A stretch of 64,000 nucleotides of DNA from CALOAD01 sp942491415 (GCA_942491415.1 CALOAD010000020.1:62001-126000), one strand, 5' to 3'. Positions 1-8,237 are shown, numbered from the stretch's first letter. Numbers and translations: made by a program. Notes: generated by a model not told the origin, from the sequence alone.

Positions 1-663
1 GAAAATATGCTCTCTTATTATAGAGCAAGAGAAATGTGTTTTGGAACGGCGGAAAAGGTTTATAATAAAGCTATTGGCTGGGTTTTTGATGCAACATCGT
101 CAAGAGACCTTAAAAAAGCTGAAAAAAAGGCGATGAAAGAGTTTCAAAAGACTCAAATAGATGAAAACAAAGAAGTGTTAAAAGTTGATCTTACAGGTGA
201 AATTTTTATGGTTTTAGATTCTTTTTCTAATCAGAATTTAGAAAGAGAATTAGGTCGCTTAGGTGTTCAAACTCGTCGAAGTCTCACGATAGGCGGATGG
301 TTAAAGGATGCGATTCTTCCCAGGTTTATGAATAAAGGTGATACTCACCTTGAAAGAGCTGAAAAGTTTGCAAGACCTTATCTTTTGAGAGATATAGGTG
401 GTGATGCTCTTGAGTGTGTCAGTGATGTAGCATATGCGCACCATAAAGGTACTGATGGAATAATTCATATAAGCCCGTTTACTTGTATGCCGGAAATTAT
501 GTCGCAAAATATTTTCCCGACAATGAGGGAAGATGTGGACATTCCTATTTTGCCGTTAATAATGGATGAGCAAACAGGTAGAGCAGGTTTTGTGACCAGA
601 TTAGAAGCTTTTGTGGATTTAATGCGTCGTCGCAAAAGAAAGATTGAATTAGCAGAAGTTTAA
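1..663 (+). CDS. C-terminal part of a CoA-substrate-specific enzyme activase-like protein (COG3580/COG3581 type)
   Basis: The frame is open to the first base of the window, so this is the 3' end of a longer gene; the ATG at 7 is probably internal. The visible 218 residues include the stretch IHISPFTCMPEIMSQ, then a run of I/L-rich strand and an E-x-F-x-D-x-M ending. This resembles the C-terminal domain of large 2-hydroxyglutaryl-CoA dehydratase activase-related proteins, which couple an ASKHA ATPase domain to a dehydratase-like Fe-S domain. The Cys in SPFTCMPE would be a candidate cluster ligand. The substrate of such stand-alone fusions is generally unknown. The ATPase half lies upstream, outside the window. 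The family call is from memory of conserved motifs. Confidence 0.6.
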   Translation, partial: ENMLSYYRAREMCFGTAEKVYNKAIGWVFDATSSRDLKKAEKKAMKEFQKTQIDENKEVLKVDLTGEIFMVLDSFSNQNLERELGRLGVQTRRSLTIGGWLKDAILPRFMNKGDTHLERAEKFARPYLLRDIGGDALECVSDVAYAHHKGTDGIIHISPFTCMPEIMSQNIFPTMREDVDIPILPLIMDEQTGRAGFVTRLEAFVDLMRRRKRKIELAEV

Positions 664-775
664 GATCTAGTCTTTTAGTATTAGGTTTTTTGAAAATTAT
701 ATAGAATAAGCTGATGAGAATAATTTTCGTCAGTTTTATTATGTCTTAAGACAAGCTGTTAAAAAGGAGTTTGAA

Positions 776-1927
776 ATGAAAAGACATAATATCGAAATAA
801 CTGAAAAATTGAATTATTTATCAAAATTGCCTGATACCGATTTTCCTTTCATTACCTTATATTTGAATGTGAATTCACAGGAATTTTTATATCAAAACGA
901 AAAGAATCGAATTTTTATTAAAAATGCAATCCAGGAATATTCCGAAAAAATAAAAGCGCAAGGAAATAATCACTGGAAGGGCTTTCAAAAAGATGTAGAC
1001 AAGATCGAAAAATTACTGGATAAAATAGATTCTAAAGTTCATGGTGTTGCTATATTCGCTTGTGAAAACCTAGGGGTTTGGGAAGTTTTTGAATCGTTTG
1101 TGCCTTTTGAAAATGAATTTATCGTGAATTCTTTTGCGCACCTAAAACAGCTTGCTTATCAGGGTGAGGAACTTAAAAAATCTCTTGTAATAATGTTTGA
1201 TTCAAGGTTTTCAAAAATATTTGAGGTGAAATTGGGCGGGCTTATTTTTAATAAAGAAATTCTTAAATCAGATGTTCATAGATTCCATAAACAGGGAGGC
1301 TGGGCTCAAATGAAGTACCAAAGAGGTATTGAGTTTGAAAAAGAACAGCATTATAAAGAAACAGCCCGAAAAGCTCAAAAACTTTGGGAAGAAGATCATT
1401 ATGACAACATAATTCTTGTGGGGCAGGATTATGAAGCTAAAAACTTCCAGAAACATCTATCCAAAAAGCTTTTAAATAGCATAATTGCAATAAATGACCT
1501 TCAGATGTATGAAAACATCAATGTGGTCTTGGAAAATATAATGCAAGACCTACATATAAAAGAAAAGGAAGAAGAAAAACAAATTGTAGAAGAAATAGTT
1601 TCTAAAACACAATCTCAAAATGGTGCAACAGTGGGTATCGAAGATATTATTGAACTTGTAAAAGATGGTCGTGTAGAGACTCTTGCCTTAATAAAAAATC
1701 AAAGCCAAAAAGGGTTTAAATGCGGAGATTGCGTTTATACTTCAAAAGGACAATACAAACAGGGTTGTCCTGAGTGCAATGGTAATACAAAAGAAATTGA
1801 TGTTGTGGAAGAGGTGATCAGGCAAACCATTAAAAATGGTGGTGAAATCGAGATAATCGAACCTGAAACGACAGCGGCTAAAAAGCTTCAAAAACACGAA
1901 GGAATAGGGGCTTTGCTGAGGTATTAA
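776..1927 (+). CDS. Bacterial eRF1-like protein of the Vms1/baeRF family
   Basis: 383 residues, preceded by AAAAGGAG, 7 bases before the ATG. The layout matches the bacterial members of the release factor 1 / Vms1 superfamily: an N-terminal alpha/beta domain, a loop KQGGWAQMKYQR at residues 172-183 that corresponds to the catalytic GGQ/GGxxQ loop, then an eL30-like fold with NIILVGQDYEAKNF. Near residues 315-338 there is a zinc-ribbon-like set CxxC and CxxC (KCGDC, GCPEC). In eukaryotes Vms1/ANKZF1 cleaves peptidyl-tRNA on stalled ribosomes with this glutamine loop; related bacterial proteins are linked to ribosome rescue or hibernation. Which one applies here cannot be read from sequence. 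It appears to be transcribed alone. Confidence 0.7.
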   Translation: MKRHNIEITEKLNYLSKLPDTDFPFITLYLNVNSQEFLYQNEKNRIFIKNAIQEYSEKIKAQGNNHWKGFQKDVDKIEKLLDKIDSKVHGVAIFACENLGVWEVFESFVPFENEFIVNSFAHLKQLAYQGEELKKSLVIMFDSRFSKIFEVKLGGLIFNKEILKSDVHRFHKQGGWAQMKYQRGIEFEKEQHYKETARKAQKLWEEDHYDNIILVGQDYEAKNFQKHLSKKLLNSIIAINDLQMYENINVVLENIMQDLHIKEKEEEKQIVEEIVSKTQSQNGATVGIEDIIELVKDGRVETLALIKNQSQKGFKCGDCVYTSKGQYKQGCPECNGNTKEIDVVEEVIRQTIKNGGEIEIIEPETTAAKKLQKHEGIGALLRY

Positions 1928-2096
1928 AAGTCATCTCAAACTAATAGTGTAGATGTAAAAAAGCTAAATACATATCTTGAATGATGTCATACTTTAGTTG
2001 TATTGATAGAATATAAATACTCCTTAAATGGACGACGATACACATATCCCTAATCTAGCTATACATCCCTGAGAGATTATAGCTATTTTTTTGCGC

Positions 2097-2546
2097 TTAC
2101 GAGAATAGATTATATTTTTTTGTTGAAATGGTTGCAAAATCAAAGTCATAAGCAAGGTAAGTTAATGCATCAGGCTTGATGTTGAGCTGTTTTATATTCC
2201 ATTTAATAGTGTTGAGTATAGTGTTTTCTCCAAGTTTAGCGATAGTATTTTCGGGCAAAGAAAATCCTCTTCCATCGGCTTTAATAATGCTTTCTCGTAA
2301 TGAAAAAGCTTGCAGTAATTTTTTAGATTTATTTTTTGCGGATTTAATTTCAAGCCATTCTTTATCTGATAAAAAAGGACGAAAAGCTTCCGCATTATTT
2401 ATTTCCCTTATAGTCTCCACATCAATACCGACTCTACATTTTGCAATCGCACACACATATATATTTTCGGAATGACTCCAAGAAAAATTATAAGGAATAG
2501 AGTCAATATATGGTTTTGAATGTTTGTCTGTTTTTATTTTTAAAAT
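2097..2546 (-). pseudogene. 4'-phosphopantetheinyl transferase (Sfp type), apparently broken at its 5' end
   Basis: The minus-strand frame carries the family signatures in order: KPYIDSIPYNFSWSHS (the GKPxL..NxSHS element), VGIDVET (Mg2+ and CoA site), and FSLRESIIKADGRGF (the W/F-x-x-K/R-E-[SA]-x-x-K-A-x-G element). Such enzymes attach phosphopantetheine to carrier proteins. The first in-frame GTG lies inside the conserved region at 2456, and reading upstream the frame hits a stop at 2547-2549 with no ATG. The missing N-terminus would therefore have to come from another frame; 2503-2727 (minus) is open but does not clearly resemble it. Either a frameshift has inactivated the gene or the assembly has an error. 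Confidence 0.6.
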
Positions 2547-2727
2547 TTATAATTTCGTCAGCAACAACTTTTTGCTTATTTAGTAAGCTTTCATGACCAC
2601 AATATAAGTTAAATTTAGATATATTTGAGGATAATTTGTCGATATTATTATATTTTCCTTTGATAAAGTATCCCGTCTTCTTCAAAATAAACGGTTCCAA
2701 TACGATGTTTTCGGGTGCAACCACCAT
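2503..2727 (-). CDS. Unrecognised 74-aa open frame, possibly the displaced 5' part of the broken gene
   Basis: An open frame overlapping the 5' side of the broken phosphopantetheinyl transferase by about 44 bases in another frame. The translation begins MVVAPENIVLEPF and is lysine/asparagine-rich. A second short frame starts with ATG at about 2783 and ends near 2686 (it reads MKKENILKASEFVKGLYYEWW), partly overlapping it, so the whole 2500-2790 stretch looks like a decayed gene in three frames. No function can be assigned. Confidence 0.3.
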   Translation of the reverse strand: MVVAPENIVLEPFILKKTGYFIKGKYNNIDKLSSNISKFNLYCGHESLLNKQKVVADEIINFKNKNRQTFKTIY

Positions 2728-2986
2728 TCGTAATATAGACCTTTTACAAATTCACTTGCTTTTAAAATATTCTCTTTTTTCATAAAAAATTAATTTAATA
2801 ATAATCCAGCTAGTAAGATAATAGCATAAGCCAATAATGTTGGGAGATTAATTTTAAAGCAAATAGACTTTAGGCTTATATAGGCAAGATACACTCGAGT
2901 TGAGATATCGATTTTTGAATTCTGCATCTAAAATAAGCCATAATGAATTTATAAATCAAATTTACAGTAAAAAATAAAGAATTAAG

Positions 2987-3826
2987 ATGATAGATAAAAT
3001 TGAACATTTTCACAGCTCAACCCTTCAACATGGCAAGCATAACGATAGGATTTTTCTTATGGAGACAGATCCTGAAAAGACCTGTGAAATAATTGATTAT
3101 ATTGAATTTTTATCAAAAAAATACAAGTACACTAAAATAATCGCTAAAGTTCCCATTAGATTCTATAAAGAATTTCAAAAACAAGGTTATATAGAAGAAG
3201 CCAGGATCCCCAATCTCTATAAAGGTGAATTTGATGGGCTATTTCTTGCTAAATACCCGGAATGGAACAACAAAAGAAATCAAGAGCCAAATACAAACCA
3301 AATTAAAAAAGTAATCAACATCGCCAAAAGTAAGCCCAAATCACATCAAATAAAGCTCGATGAAGGATTTGAATTTAAGCAATTGAACCAAAACGATACT
3401 GATGAAATAACAAGCTTGTTTAAAAAGGTCTTTAAAACTTATCCGTTCAATATTTTTTGCAAAAATTTTGTAAGAAATTCGATGAATGAAAATGTTAAAT
3501 ATTTTGGGATTAAAAAAGATAATGAACTTGTTTCAATATCTTCTGCCGATATGGATAAGAAACATTTAAATGCTGAAATGACTGATTTTGCAACTTTGCC
3601 CGAATATAGAGGTAAGAATTTTGCACTTTATTTACTAAAACAAATGGAAAAATATTTAAATGTAGAAGGTTTTAAAACAGCCTATGCTACGGCTAGAAGT
3701 ATTTCTTATGCTATGAATATCACTTTTGCCAAAAACAATTATAACTATTGCAATACCTTGGTAAATAATACAAATATAGGCGGTAATATAGAAAGCTTAA
3801 ATGTTTGGCATAAAAACTTAAGTTAA
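2987..3826 (+). CDS. ablB: Beta-lysine N6-acetyltransferase
   Basis: The 279-residue protein matches AblB across its length: QHGKHNDRIFLM near residue 14, KIIAKVP, GYIEEARIPNLYKG, TYPFNIF, the GNAT core AEMTDFATLPEYRGKNFALYLL with the acetyl-CoA loop, and a C-terminal NNTNIGGNIESLNVWHK. AblB acetylates beta-lysine to N6-acetyl-beta-lysine, a compatible solute made under salt stress in methanogens and some bacteria. The usual partner, lysine 2,3-aminomutase AblA, is not in this window, so the beta-lysine source must lie elsewhere or the substrate differs. Only a weak ribosome site (AATTAAG) precedes the ATG. Confidence 0.85.
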   Translation: MIDKIEHFHSSTLQHGKHNDRIFLMETDPEKTCEIIDYIEFLSKKYKYTKIIAKVPIRFYKEFQKQGYIEEARIPNLYKGEFDGLFLAKYPEWNNKRNQEPNTNQIKKVINIAKSKPKSHQIKLDEGFEFKQLNQNDTDEITSLFKKVFKTYPFNIFCKNFVRNSMNENVKYFGIKKDNELVSISSADMDKKHLNAEMTDFATLPEYRGKNFALYLLKQMEKYLNVEGFKTAYATARSISYAMNITFAKNNYNYCNTLVNNTNIGGNIESLNVWHKNLS

Positions 3827-4030
3827 TTACGGGAATAAATTTAATAGTTTTCTACTTTTTTCTATCTTATCAAAAACTTTATTAGAGTCTCTTTTGGCAA
3901 TTTCCAGCAACGTGCAAATAGGACTGCGATATTCCAACAACATTATTAAACATTCCAGAACTCTAATAACATCCAAATTGGTAGATTGCATTTCATCGTA
4001 GAGTTTTTTTAGTTTTTTATGTTTACTCAA
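3827..4030 (-). CDS. Small unknown protein divergent from a Cro/C1 regulator
   Basis: 67 residues starting from TTG, chosen because AAAGGAG lies at a good distance upstream. The sequence is helical (LKKLYDEMQSTNLDVIRVLECLIMLLEY) with no known motif. The stop codon directly abuts ablB, tail to tail. It is transcribed divergently from the small regulator at 4143, and the shared 112-bp region holds a palindrome (4063-4078). It may be a partner of that regulator, like a small regulatory or toxin-antitoxin-type pair, but no toxin fold is visible. Confidence 0.5.
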   Translation of the reverse strand: MSKHKKLKKLYDEMQSTNLDVIRVLECLIMLLEYRSPICTLLEIAKRDSNKVFDKIEKSRKLLNLFP

Positions 4031-4062
4031 TTTTTTCTCCTTTTGTTAAGTTTATTACAAAT

Positions 4063-4078
4063 CAACTAGTGTTAGTTG
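4063..4078. promoter_or_regulatory. Palindromic operator candidate between divergent small genes
   Basis: CAACTA GTGT TAGTTG is a perfect 6+6 inverted repeat with a 4-base spacer. A related half site occurs at 4086-4098 (AGTAGTACTAACT, which shares GTTAGT in the opposite orientation). The two sites sit in the middle of the divergent intergenic region, where a small Cro/C1 repressor would autoregulate. Inference; no binding data. Confidence 0.45.
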
Positions 4079-4142
4079 TAATTAAAGTAGTACTAACTGG
4101 AGCAAAAGTCAAGCTTGTTATAAAAATGATAAAATTATTTTT

Positions 4143-4358
4143 ATGATAAATAATAAACTTTCAGAATTATTGGGTAAAAAGCGGATAAGAATGTCAGAGC
4201 TTCAAAAACTGACAGGTCTTAGCCATACCACAATTATTAATCTTTATTATAATCGTTCAAAAAATATTAGCTTTGAAACAATCGATAAACTTTGTAAAGC
4301 ATTAGATTGTAATATTGATGAGCTTTTTGAATATATTCCCAATGAAAAAAATAATTAG
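4143..4358 (+). CDS. Small Cro/C1-family (XRE) transcriptional regulator
   Basis: 71 residues forming essentially one helix-turn-helix domain: LSELLGKKRIRMSELQKLTG, then LSHTTIINLYYNRS as the recognition turn, then ISFETIDKLCKALDCNIDELF. This is the compact YozG/HTH_26-like type without an effector domain. It most likely represses itself and the divergent gene at 3827-4030 from the palindrome between them. Confidence 0.8.
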   Translation: MINNKLSELLGKKRIRMSELQKLTGLSHTTIINLYYNRSKNISFETIDKLCKALDCNIDELFEYIPNEKNN

Positions 4359-4537
4359 GATGACATAAAAGCTGTATTTTAAATTGATAAAATATTTTTG
4401 AAAAAAGCCATTTTAAAATCTGCGTGCTTGCACCCGTCAAACTACGTTTTGCAATAGCTTAATTTGTTTGTTGTGGAGCCCTCACTTCCGATATTGCTTC
4501 GCAATATGGAGCTTCAAATTCATATCTCTAATAAATA

Positions 4538-4568
4538 AAAAAGACCCACAAGTGTGAGTCTTTTTATT
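4538..4568 (-). terminator. Terminator after tRNA-Gln
   Basis: AAAAAGAC, C, CACA, AG, TGTG, A, GTCTTTTT forms a hairpin with an 8-bp and a 4-bp stem around one mismatch. A-run and T-run flanks make it work on either strand. It lies 3' of the minus-strand tRNA-Gln. Confidence 0.75.
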
Positions 4569-4571
4569 TAT

Positions 4572-4643
4572 CTGGGGTAGAAGGATTCGAACCTCCGAAT
4601 GCCGAGACCAAAACCCGGTGCCTTACCGCTTGGCGATACCCCA
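4572..4643 (-). tRNA. tRNA-Gln (TTG anticodon)
   Basis: Read on the minus strand, the acceptor TGGGGTA pairs with TACCCCA, the D arm is GCCAAGCGGTAAGGC, the anticodon stem CCGGG/CTCGG has one G-T pair and a TTTTGGT loop giving TTG, and the T loop is TTCGAAT. The discriminator is G and no CCA is encoded. The sequence closely follows the bacterial tRNA-Gln pattern. Confidence 0.95.
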
Positions 4644-4664
4644 TTAATACGGTTCGTGATTATT

Positions 4665-4693
4665 ATTTTATGAAGCAATGCGTTAAATGTCAA
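4665..4693 (-). promoter_or_regulatory. Sigma-70-type promoter for tRNA-Gln
   Basis: On the minus strand TTGACA (4693-4688) is followed after exactly 17 bases by TAAAAT (4670-4665). This is a near-consensus promoter about 20 bases upstream of the tRNA 5' end. Confidence 0.75.
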
Positions 4694-4929
4694 GACTATT
4701 TATGATTTTTTTATTACAAAACTTGAAAAGAACACAGTTTAAAACTTTCATATAGTCTAAACCTGCTGTGTTTTGGTAACTTTATAAAAAAAAATCGTTG
4801 AACACGAGATAAAAAAATATTATGATATAAATAGGCGCATAGTACTGAGGTGGAAATAAAAATAAACATCAACAATATATACAATGTTTAGACAATGTTT
4901 AGCAATGTGTATAGTTCAAAATTAAGTTC
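4694..4929. other. Intergenic stretch without a recognised gene
   Basis: Between the tRNA-Gln promoter and the LysM gene promoter. AT-rich, no open frame of note, no obvious structure beyond short A/T runs. Confidence 0.5.
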
Positions 4930-4959
4930 TTGACTTTACCTAAAAAAATCTCATATTAT
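4930..4959 (+). promoter_or_regulatory. Sigma-70-type promoter of the LysM gene
   Basis: TTGACT (4930-4935), an 18-base spacer, then TATTAT (4954-4959), about 50 bases before the start codon at 5010. Confidence 0.6.
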
Positions 4960-5009
4960 ACAATAATATGAATATTCAAAAATAGTAGATAAAGGGTTGA
5001 GGACTAAAT

Positions 5010-5549
5010 ATGAAAAGCAGTACTTTACACAGATCAAATTTATCAAAAGAGAGGATAGCAGTATTGGAAGAGCTATTATCTGCTAGAAAAAATCCAAGTG
5101 CAAAAAGGGTCGTTGAGTCTCAACCGGATGCTGAAAAAGACAGAGAATTAGACATTCTTTGGCAACAAGGTCTAAAAGTTAATCAAAAAGACGAAAGATC
5201 TCCGGGTGTGTATCTTGCTATTGGTTTTATAGCGGGTATTTTTTGTATGTTTTTGATGACAGCTATATTAAATATAGGCAATTCCTCAAATGGTCTGGCA
5301 GATTTAAATTTATGGAAAAAAGATGCCATTAAACCTGCTTCGGTTACTGTTTTATCAGCAGAACCGGGATCTACTCCTAGAACTGAAAAATATATCATTA
5401 GAAATGGTGACACTTTAGATAAGATTTCTCAAAGATTTTATGGTATTTACGATCTTGAGAAAATCAAGCAAATTCAAGATATTAATAATATTAGAAATCC
5501 TAAAATGATAAGAATCGGTCAAGAAATAATTATTCCGTTGACTGATTAA
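5010..5549 (+). CDS. Membrane-anchored LysM-domain protein
   Basis: 179 residues. A charged N-terminal region (about 1-63) is followed by one membrane segment, YLAIGFIAGIFCMFLMTAIL, then a linker, and a C-terminal LysM domain from about 128: KYIIRNGDTLDKISQRFYG to PKMIRIGQEIIIP. LysM binds peptidoglycan, so the protein is probably an inner-membrane protein touching the cell wall from the periplasm. The ATG follows GTTGAGG. The gene is a single unit with its own promoter and terminator. The partner or process is unknown. Confidence 0.75.
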   Translation: MKSSTLHRSNLSKERIAVLEELLSARKNPSAKRVVESQPDAEKDRELDILWQQGLKVNQKDERSPGVYLAIGFIAGIFCMFLMTAILNIGNSSNGLADLNLWKKDAIKPASVTVLSAEPGSTPRTEKYIIRNGDTLDKISQRFYGIYDLEKIKQIQDINNIRNPKMIRIGQEIIIPLTD

Positions 5550-5572
5550 ATCAGCAATCGAATAATACTTTT

Positions 5573-5600
5573 AAAACCCACCTAAAGAGGTGGGTTTTTG
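5573..5600 (+). terminator. Terminator after the LysM gene
   Basis: AAACCCACCT, AAAG, AGGTGGGTTT forms a perfect 10-bp hairpin followed by T residues. It lies between the convergent LysM and Yip1 genes and may serve both. Confidence 0.9.
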
Positions 5601-5617
5601 ATTATGTTAAAAAAGAA

Positions 5618-6175
5618 CTAGGTACTTAAAACCTGAGTCAAAGTTGTGAAAAACCCGATAAACCAGTTAAAAGAGATAACTCCGCCGATAAAAGGAATGA
5701 TAACAAAAAGCAAAGCTCTTCCTAAGTCAAGGTTGTAGGTTTTTATTACAGCTATAATGACCAGTGTTGTTGTCCATAACCAGATAATAAGACCTGATAG
5801 TATTCCTATGAATTCACCAAATATGCCTGCTGTCTTAAAAAGCTCTATAGGAGCCAGAAGTAGCCATGGCAATAAGGAAAATGCTGAAAGTGTAAGAAAT
5901 GATCTTATTTTGCCGCCTTGATTGAAAATATTAGCGACAATTTCAAAAAAGGAAGCGAACACTACCCAGCTTATAACACCTGCGAGCACGGCGAGAAGAG
6001 TATTAAAAAATAACCCGCTTAAATCCCCTTTAGCGGGAGAGAAAAGTAAAGGAAACAAAGCGCTGACTGCTACTACAATTATGAAAGCCTGCTCAATAAA
6101 TTGTTTTTCTTTTAATTCATCAAAAGTTTCATCAGGCTGAAACAAAGTTCCGTATATATTATCAAAAAAATTCAT
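5618..6175 (-). CDS. Yip1-domain integral membrane protein
   Basis: 185 residues with a short amphipathic N-terminus (MNFFDNIYGTLFQPDETFDELK), then five hydrophobic segments. The opening 'FxxIxxTLFxPxEtF' and the repeated helices are typical of bacterial YIP1-family proteins, whose molecular role is not established. It is the last gene of the minus-strand operon after sppA; the gap to the sppA stop is 4 bases, so translation is probably coupled. Confidence 0.7.
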   Translation of the reverse strand: MNFFDNIYGTLFQPDETFDELKEKQFIEQAFIIVVAVSALFPLLFSPAKGDLSGLFFNTLLAVLAGVISWVVFASFFEIVANIFNQGGKIRSFLTLSAFSLLPWLLLAPIELFKTAGIFGEFIGILSGLIIWLWTTTLVIIAVIKTYNLDLGRALLFVIIPFIGGVISFNWFIGFFTTLTQVLST

Positions 6176-6179
6176 AAGC

Positions 6180-7199
6180 CTACTCCCATAAATATAAAGG
6201 TTTATGGTGATATCTTGAGCTTATAGGCAAAAGAGTTTTCATTGAAATATTATTTGGAAATAAAGACTCTGAAAGCCCTGATAAAAACTCGCTTAAACCC
6301 GTTGGCTTATTGTAGGGAACAAGTGGTAAATCTTTTTTTAATTCAAATTTAACTTTTGCCATTTTATTTAAAGCTTCTTTGGCTTCAAAAGTTCCACCTA
6401 AAGAATCTACAAATCCAAGTTTTTGAGCCTGTTCTCCTGTAAATATGCGTCCGTCAGCATACTGCTTTAAGACTTCCTTATTAAGTTTTGCTTTTGCTGT
6501 TTTATATTCATCTTTTCTATCGATTCTACCTTTTTCAATGGCTGTTAAAAACTGTTGATAGGTAGTATCTATAATATTTTGAAGAAGTTTTCTTTCTTCT
6601 TCTGACATAGCTCTATACATAGATCCCGTGTCTTTGAATTTACCGCTTTTTATAACGTTTGATTGGATTCCAAGTTTTTGAGAAAAGAGTTCTTGAGCAT
6701 TGAAAGTGCTGAAAATAACACCTATACTGCCTGTTAGAGTTCCCGGTTGTGCAAAAATACGATCTCCTGCACTTGCTATATAGTAACCACCACTGGCTGC
6801 TACGTCTAGCATTGTTATTACAACAGGTTTTTTGGTTCTGAGTCTTAGAACTTCATTATATATTTCTTGCGACATTGCAACAGTACCGCCGGGAGAGTTT
6901 ATTTTTATTAAAACCCCTTTTACAAGATTATCTTTAGATGCTTTTTTAATAGCTTTAAGGATATTATCAGCGGTGAAAGGATTGCTGCTGAAAACGCCCG
7001 TCGATTGTTCTGATACGATAGGACCATCAAGAGTTATCAAAGCAAGTTTATTACCGCTAACAGATAAAACTTTTTGAATATATTTGCCCGAATCATTAAC
7101 TTTTTCGTTAGTTGGCGGTTTAAAAGAGTTTATTACGCCTATTACAACACTTATAACGCAAAGGGTTACGATTGCTATTGCAATGCCTCTTTTTTCCAT
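6180..7199 (-). CDS. sppA: Signal peptide peptidase SppA (S49 serine protease)
   Basis: 339 residues with an N-terminal membrane anchor (about 5-26) and one S49 domain. The catalytic serine is S136 in VAASGGYYIAS and the general-base lysine is K187 in KSGKFKDTG, about 50 residues apart as in the short SppA form of Gram-positive bacteria and archaea. The motif KINSPGG is also present. The protein degrades membrane-inserted signal peptides after preprotein cleavage. The ATG has AAGGAG upstream. It lies between the K+ channel gene and the Yip1 gene in one operon. Confidence 0.9.
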   Translation of the reverse strand: MEKRGIAIAIVTLCVISVVIGVINSFKPPTNEKVNDSGKYIQKVLSVSGNKLALITLDGPIVSEQSTGVFSSNPFTADNILKAIKKASKDNLVKGVLIKINSPGGTVAMSQEIYNEVLRLRTKKPVVITMLDVAASGGYYIASAGDRIFAQPGTLTGSIGVIFSTFNAQELFSQKLGIQSNVIKSGKFKDTGSMYRAMSEEERKLLQNIIDTTYQQFLTAIEKGRIDRKDEYKTAKAKLNKEVLKQYADGRIFTGEQAQKLGFVDSLGGTFEAKEALNKMAKVKFELKKDLPLVPYNKPTGLSEFLSGLSESLFPNNISMKTLLPISSRYHHKPLYLWE

Positions 7200-7213
7200 T
7201 TATTGATGTCTCC

Positions 7214-8236
7214 TTAAACTATTTTTTGTAATTCAGATAATTGTTGATTAGTGCCGATTGCAATTATATGATCATCAGCTTTTAAAATTGTGTCGGGGCT
7301 GGGATTTGTAAAGAATTGATCTCCTCTTTTCAAGGCAACAACTATTACACCCGTTTTTTCCCGTATTTTAGAATCTATAATTTTTTTATTATCTAAAGAA
7401 GATTCTTTTCTTAATAAGAATTGTTCTAATTTAAGTTCGAGTTCGTGTCCTTTAGTATGCATAACCACATCAAGAAAATCAACAACATGTGGTTTAACTA
7501 CAGAGGATACCATTCTTCTTGCACAAATTTCATAAGGCAAGATTGTACTGGTAGCACCGGCTTTTAAAAATTTTTGTTCGTTTGAGGCTTTAACACATCT
7601 TGCGATTATGTTCAAATTGGCTTTTAAATCCCTTGCACAAAGTGTTAAATAAAGGTTATCGGCATCATCATTTAATGCGCAAAAAATACCTTTTGCTTTG
7701 TGAATACCGGCTTTTTCAAGAACTTTATCATCAGTTGCATCACCTAAAAAGTGAAGATAATTTGTTTCTAAAAGCATTGATTCTGCAGTTGGTTCTTTGT
7801 CAACAATGACAAAATTTAAACCGTATTCTGCAAGTTGAGCTGCTATTTCGGATCCTGTACGCCCAAAACCGCAGACAATAAAGTGATTGTTCAATTTTTT
7901 AATTTTGTTTTCCATAGTTTTTTTCTTAAATGTCCTGTCAAAATTAGCCATAAATACGTGTTCTGCAAATTCGGCTGCTAAATACAAAAACACGGTTACT
8001 CCAAAAATAATATATATTATCGTGAAAATTCTACCTTCTTGTGATAATGGTTTAACAAAACCATAGCCAACAGTCGTTAGTGTTTCAACGCTCATGAAAA
8101 GTGAATCGAGAAGATTCCAATTTTCAATATGCATATAGGATACTGTTCCAAGCACAATAAGAAGCGAAATCCCGATAAAGGGCTTCAAAAAGTGATATAA
8201 AGTTGGTTTGTAATGGTTTTTTTCATTATTTTTCAT
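7214..8236 (-). CDS. K+ channel with RCK (TrkA-N/TrkA-C) regulatory domains
   Basis: 340 residues. Two membrane helices (about 19-37 and 65-88) flank a pore loop with the selectivity filter TTVGYG at 54-59. A cytosolic RCK domain begins near 117 with the dinucleotide-binding loop VCGFGRTGSEIA, and a TrkA-C domain with GVIVVALKRGDQF and ADDHIIAIG closes the protein. This is the MthK-like 2TM design: an inner-membrane K+ channel gated by ligand binding to the RCK ring. It starts 2 bases after the phosphomannomutase stop, so it is translated in the same operon. Confidence 0.9.
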   Translation of the reverse strand: MKNNEKNHYKPTLYHFLKPFIGISLLIVLGTVSYMHIENWNLLDSLFMSVETLTTVGYGFVKPLSQEGRIFTIIYIIFGVTVFLYLAAEFAEHVFMANFDRTFKKKTMENKIKKLNNHFIVCGFGRTGSEIAAQLAEYGLNFVIVDKEPTAESMLLETNYLHFLGDATDDKVLEKAGIHKAKGIFCALNDDADNLYLTLCARDLKANLNIIARCVKASNEQKFLKAGATSTILPYEICARRMVSSVVKPHVVDFLDVVMHTKGHELELKLEQFLLRKESSLDNKKIIDSKIREKTGVIVVALKRGDQFFTNPSPDTILKADDHIIAIGTNQQLSELQKIV

Positions 8237-8237
8237 T

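Noticed and set aside
7..663. Treating the first frame as a complete gene
   Set aside because: The frame is open at the window edge, the ATG has no ribosome site visible and the homologous region is only a C-terminal domain.
4360..4535. CRISPR-like or mobile remnant near tRNA-Gln
   Set aside because: A short ATATTGC/GCAATAT hairpin exists, but no repeat series, no transposase and no direct repeat at the tRNA end.
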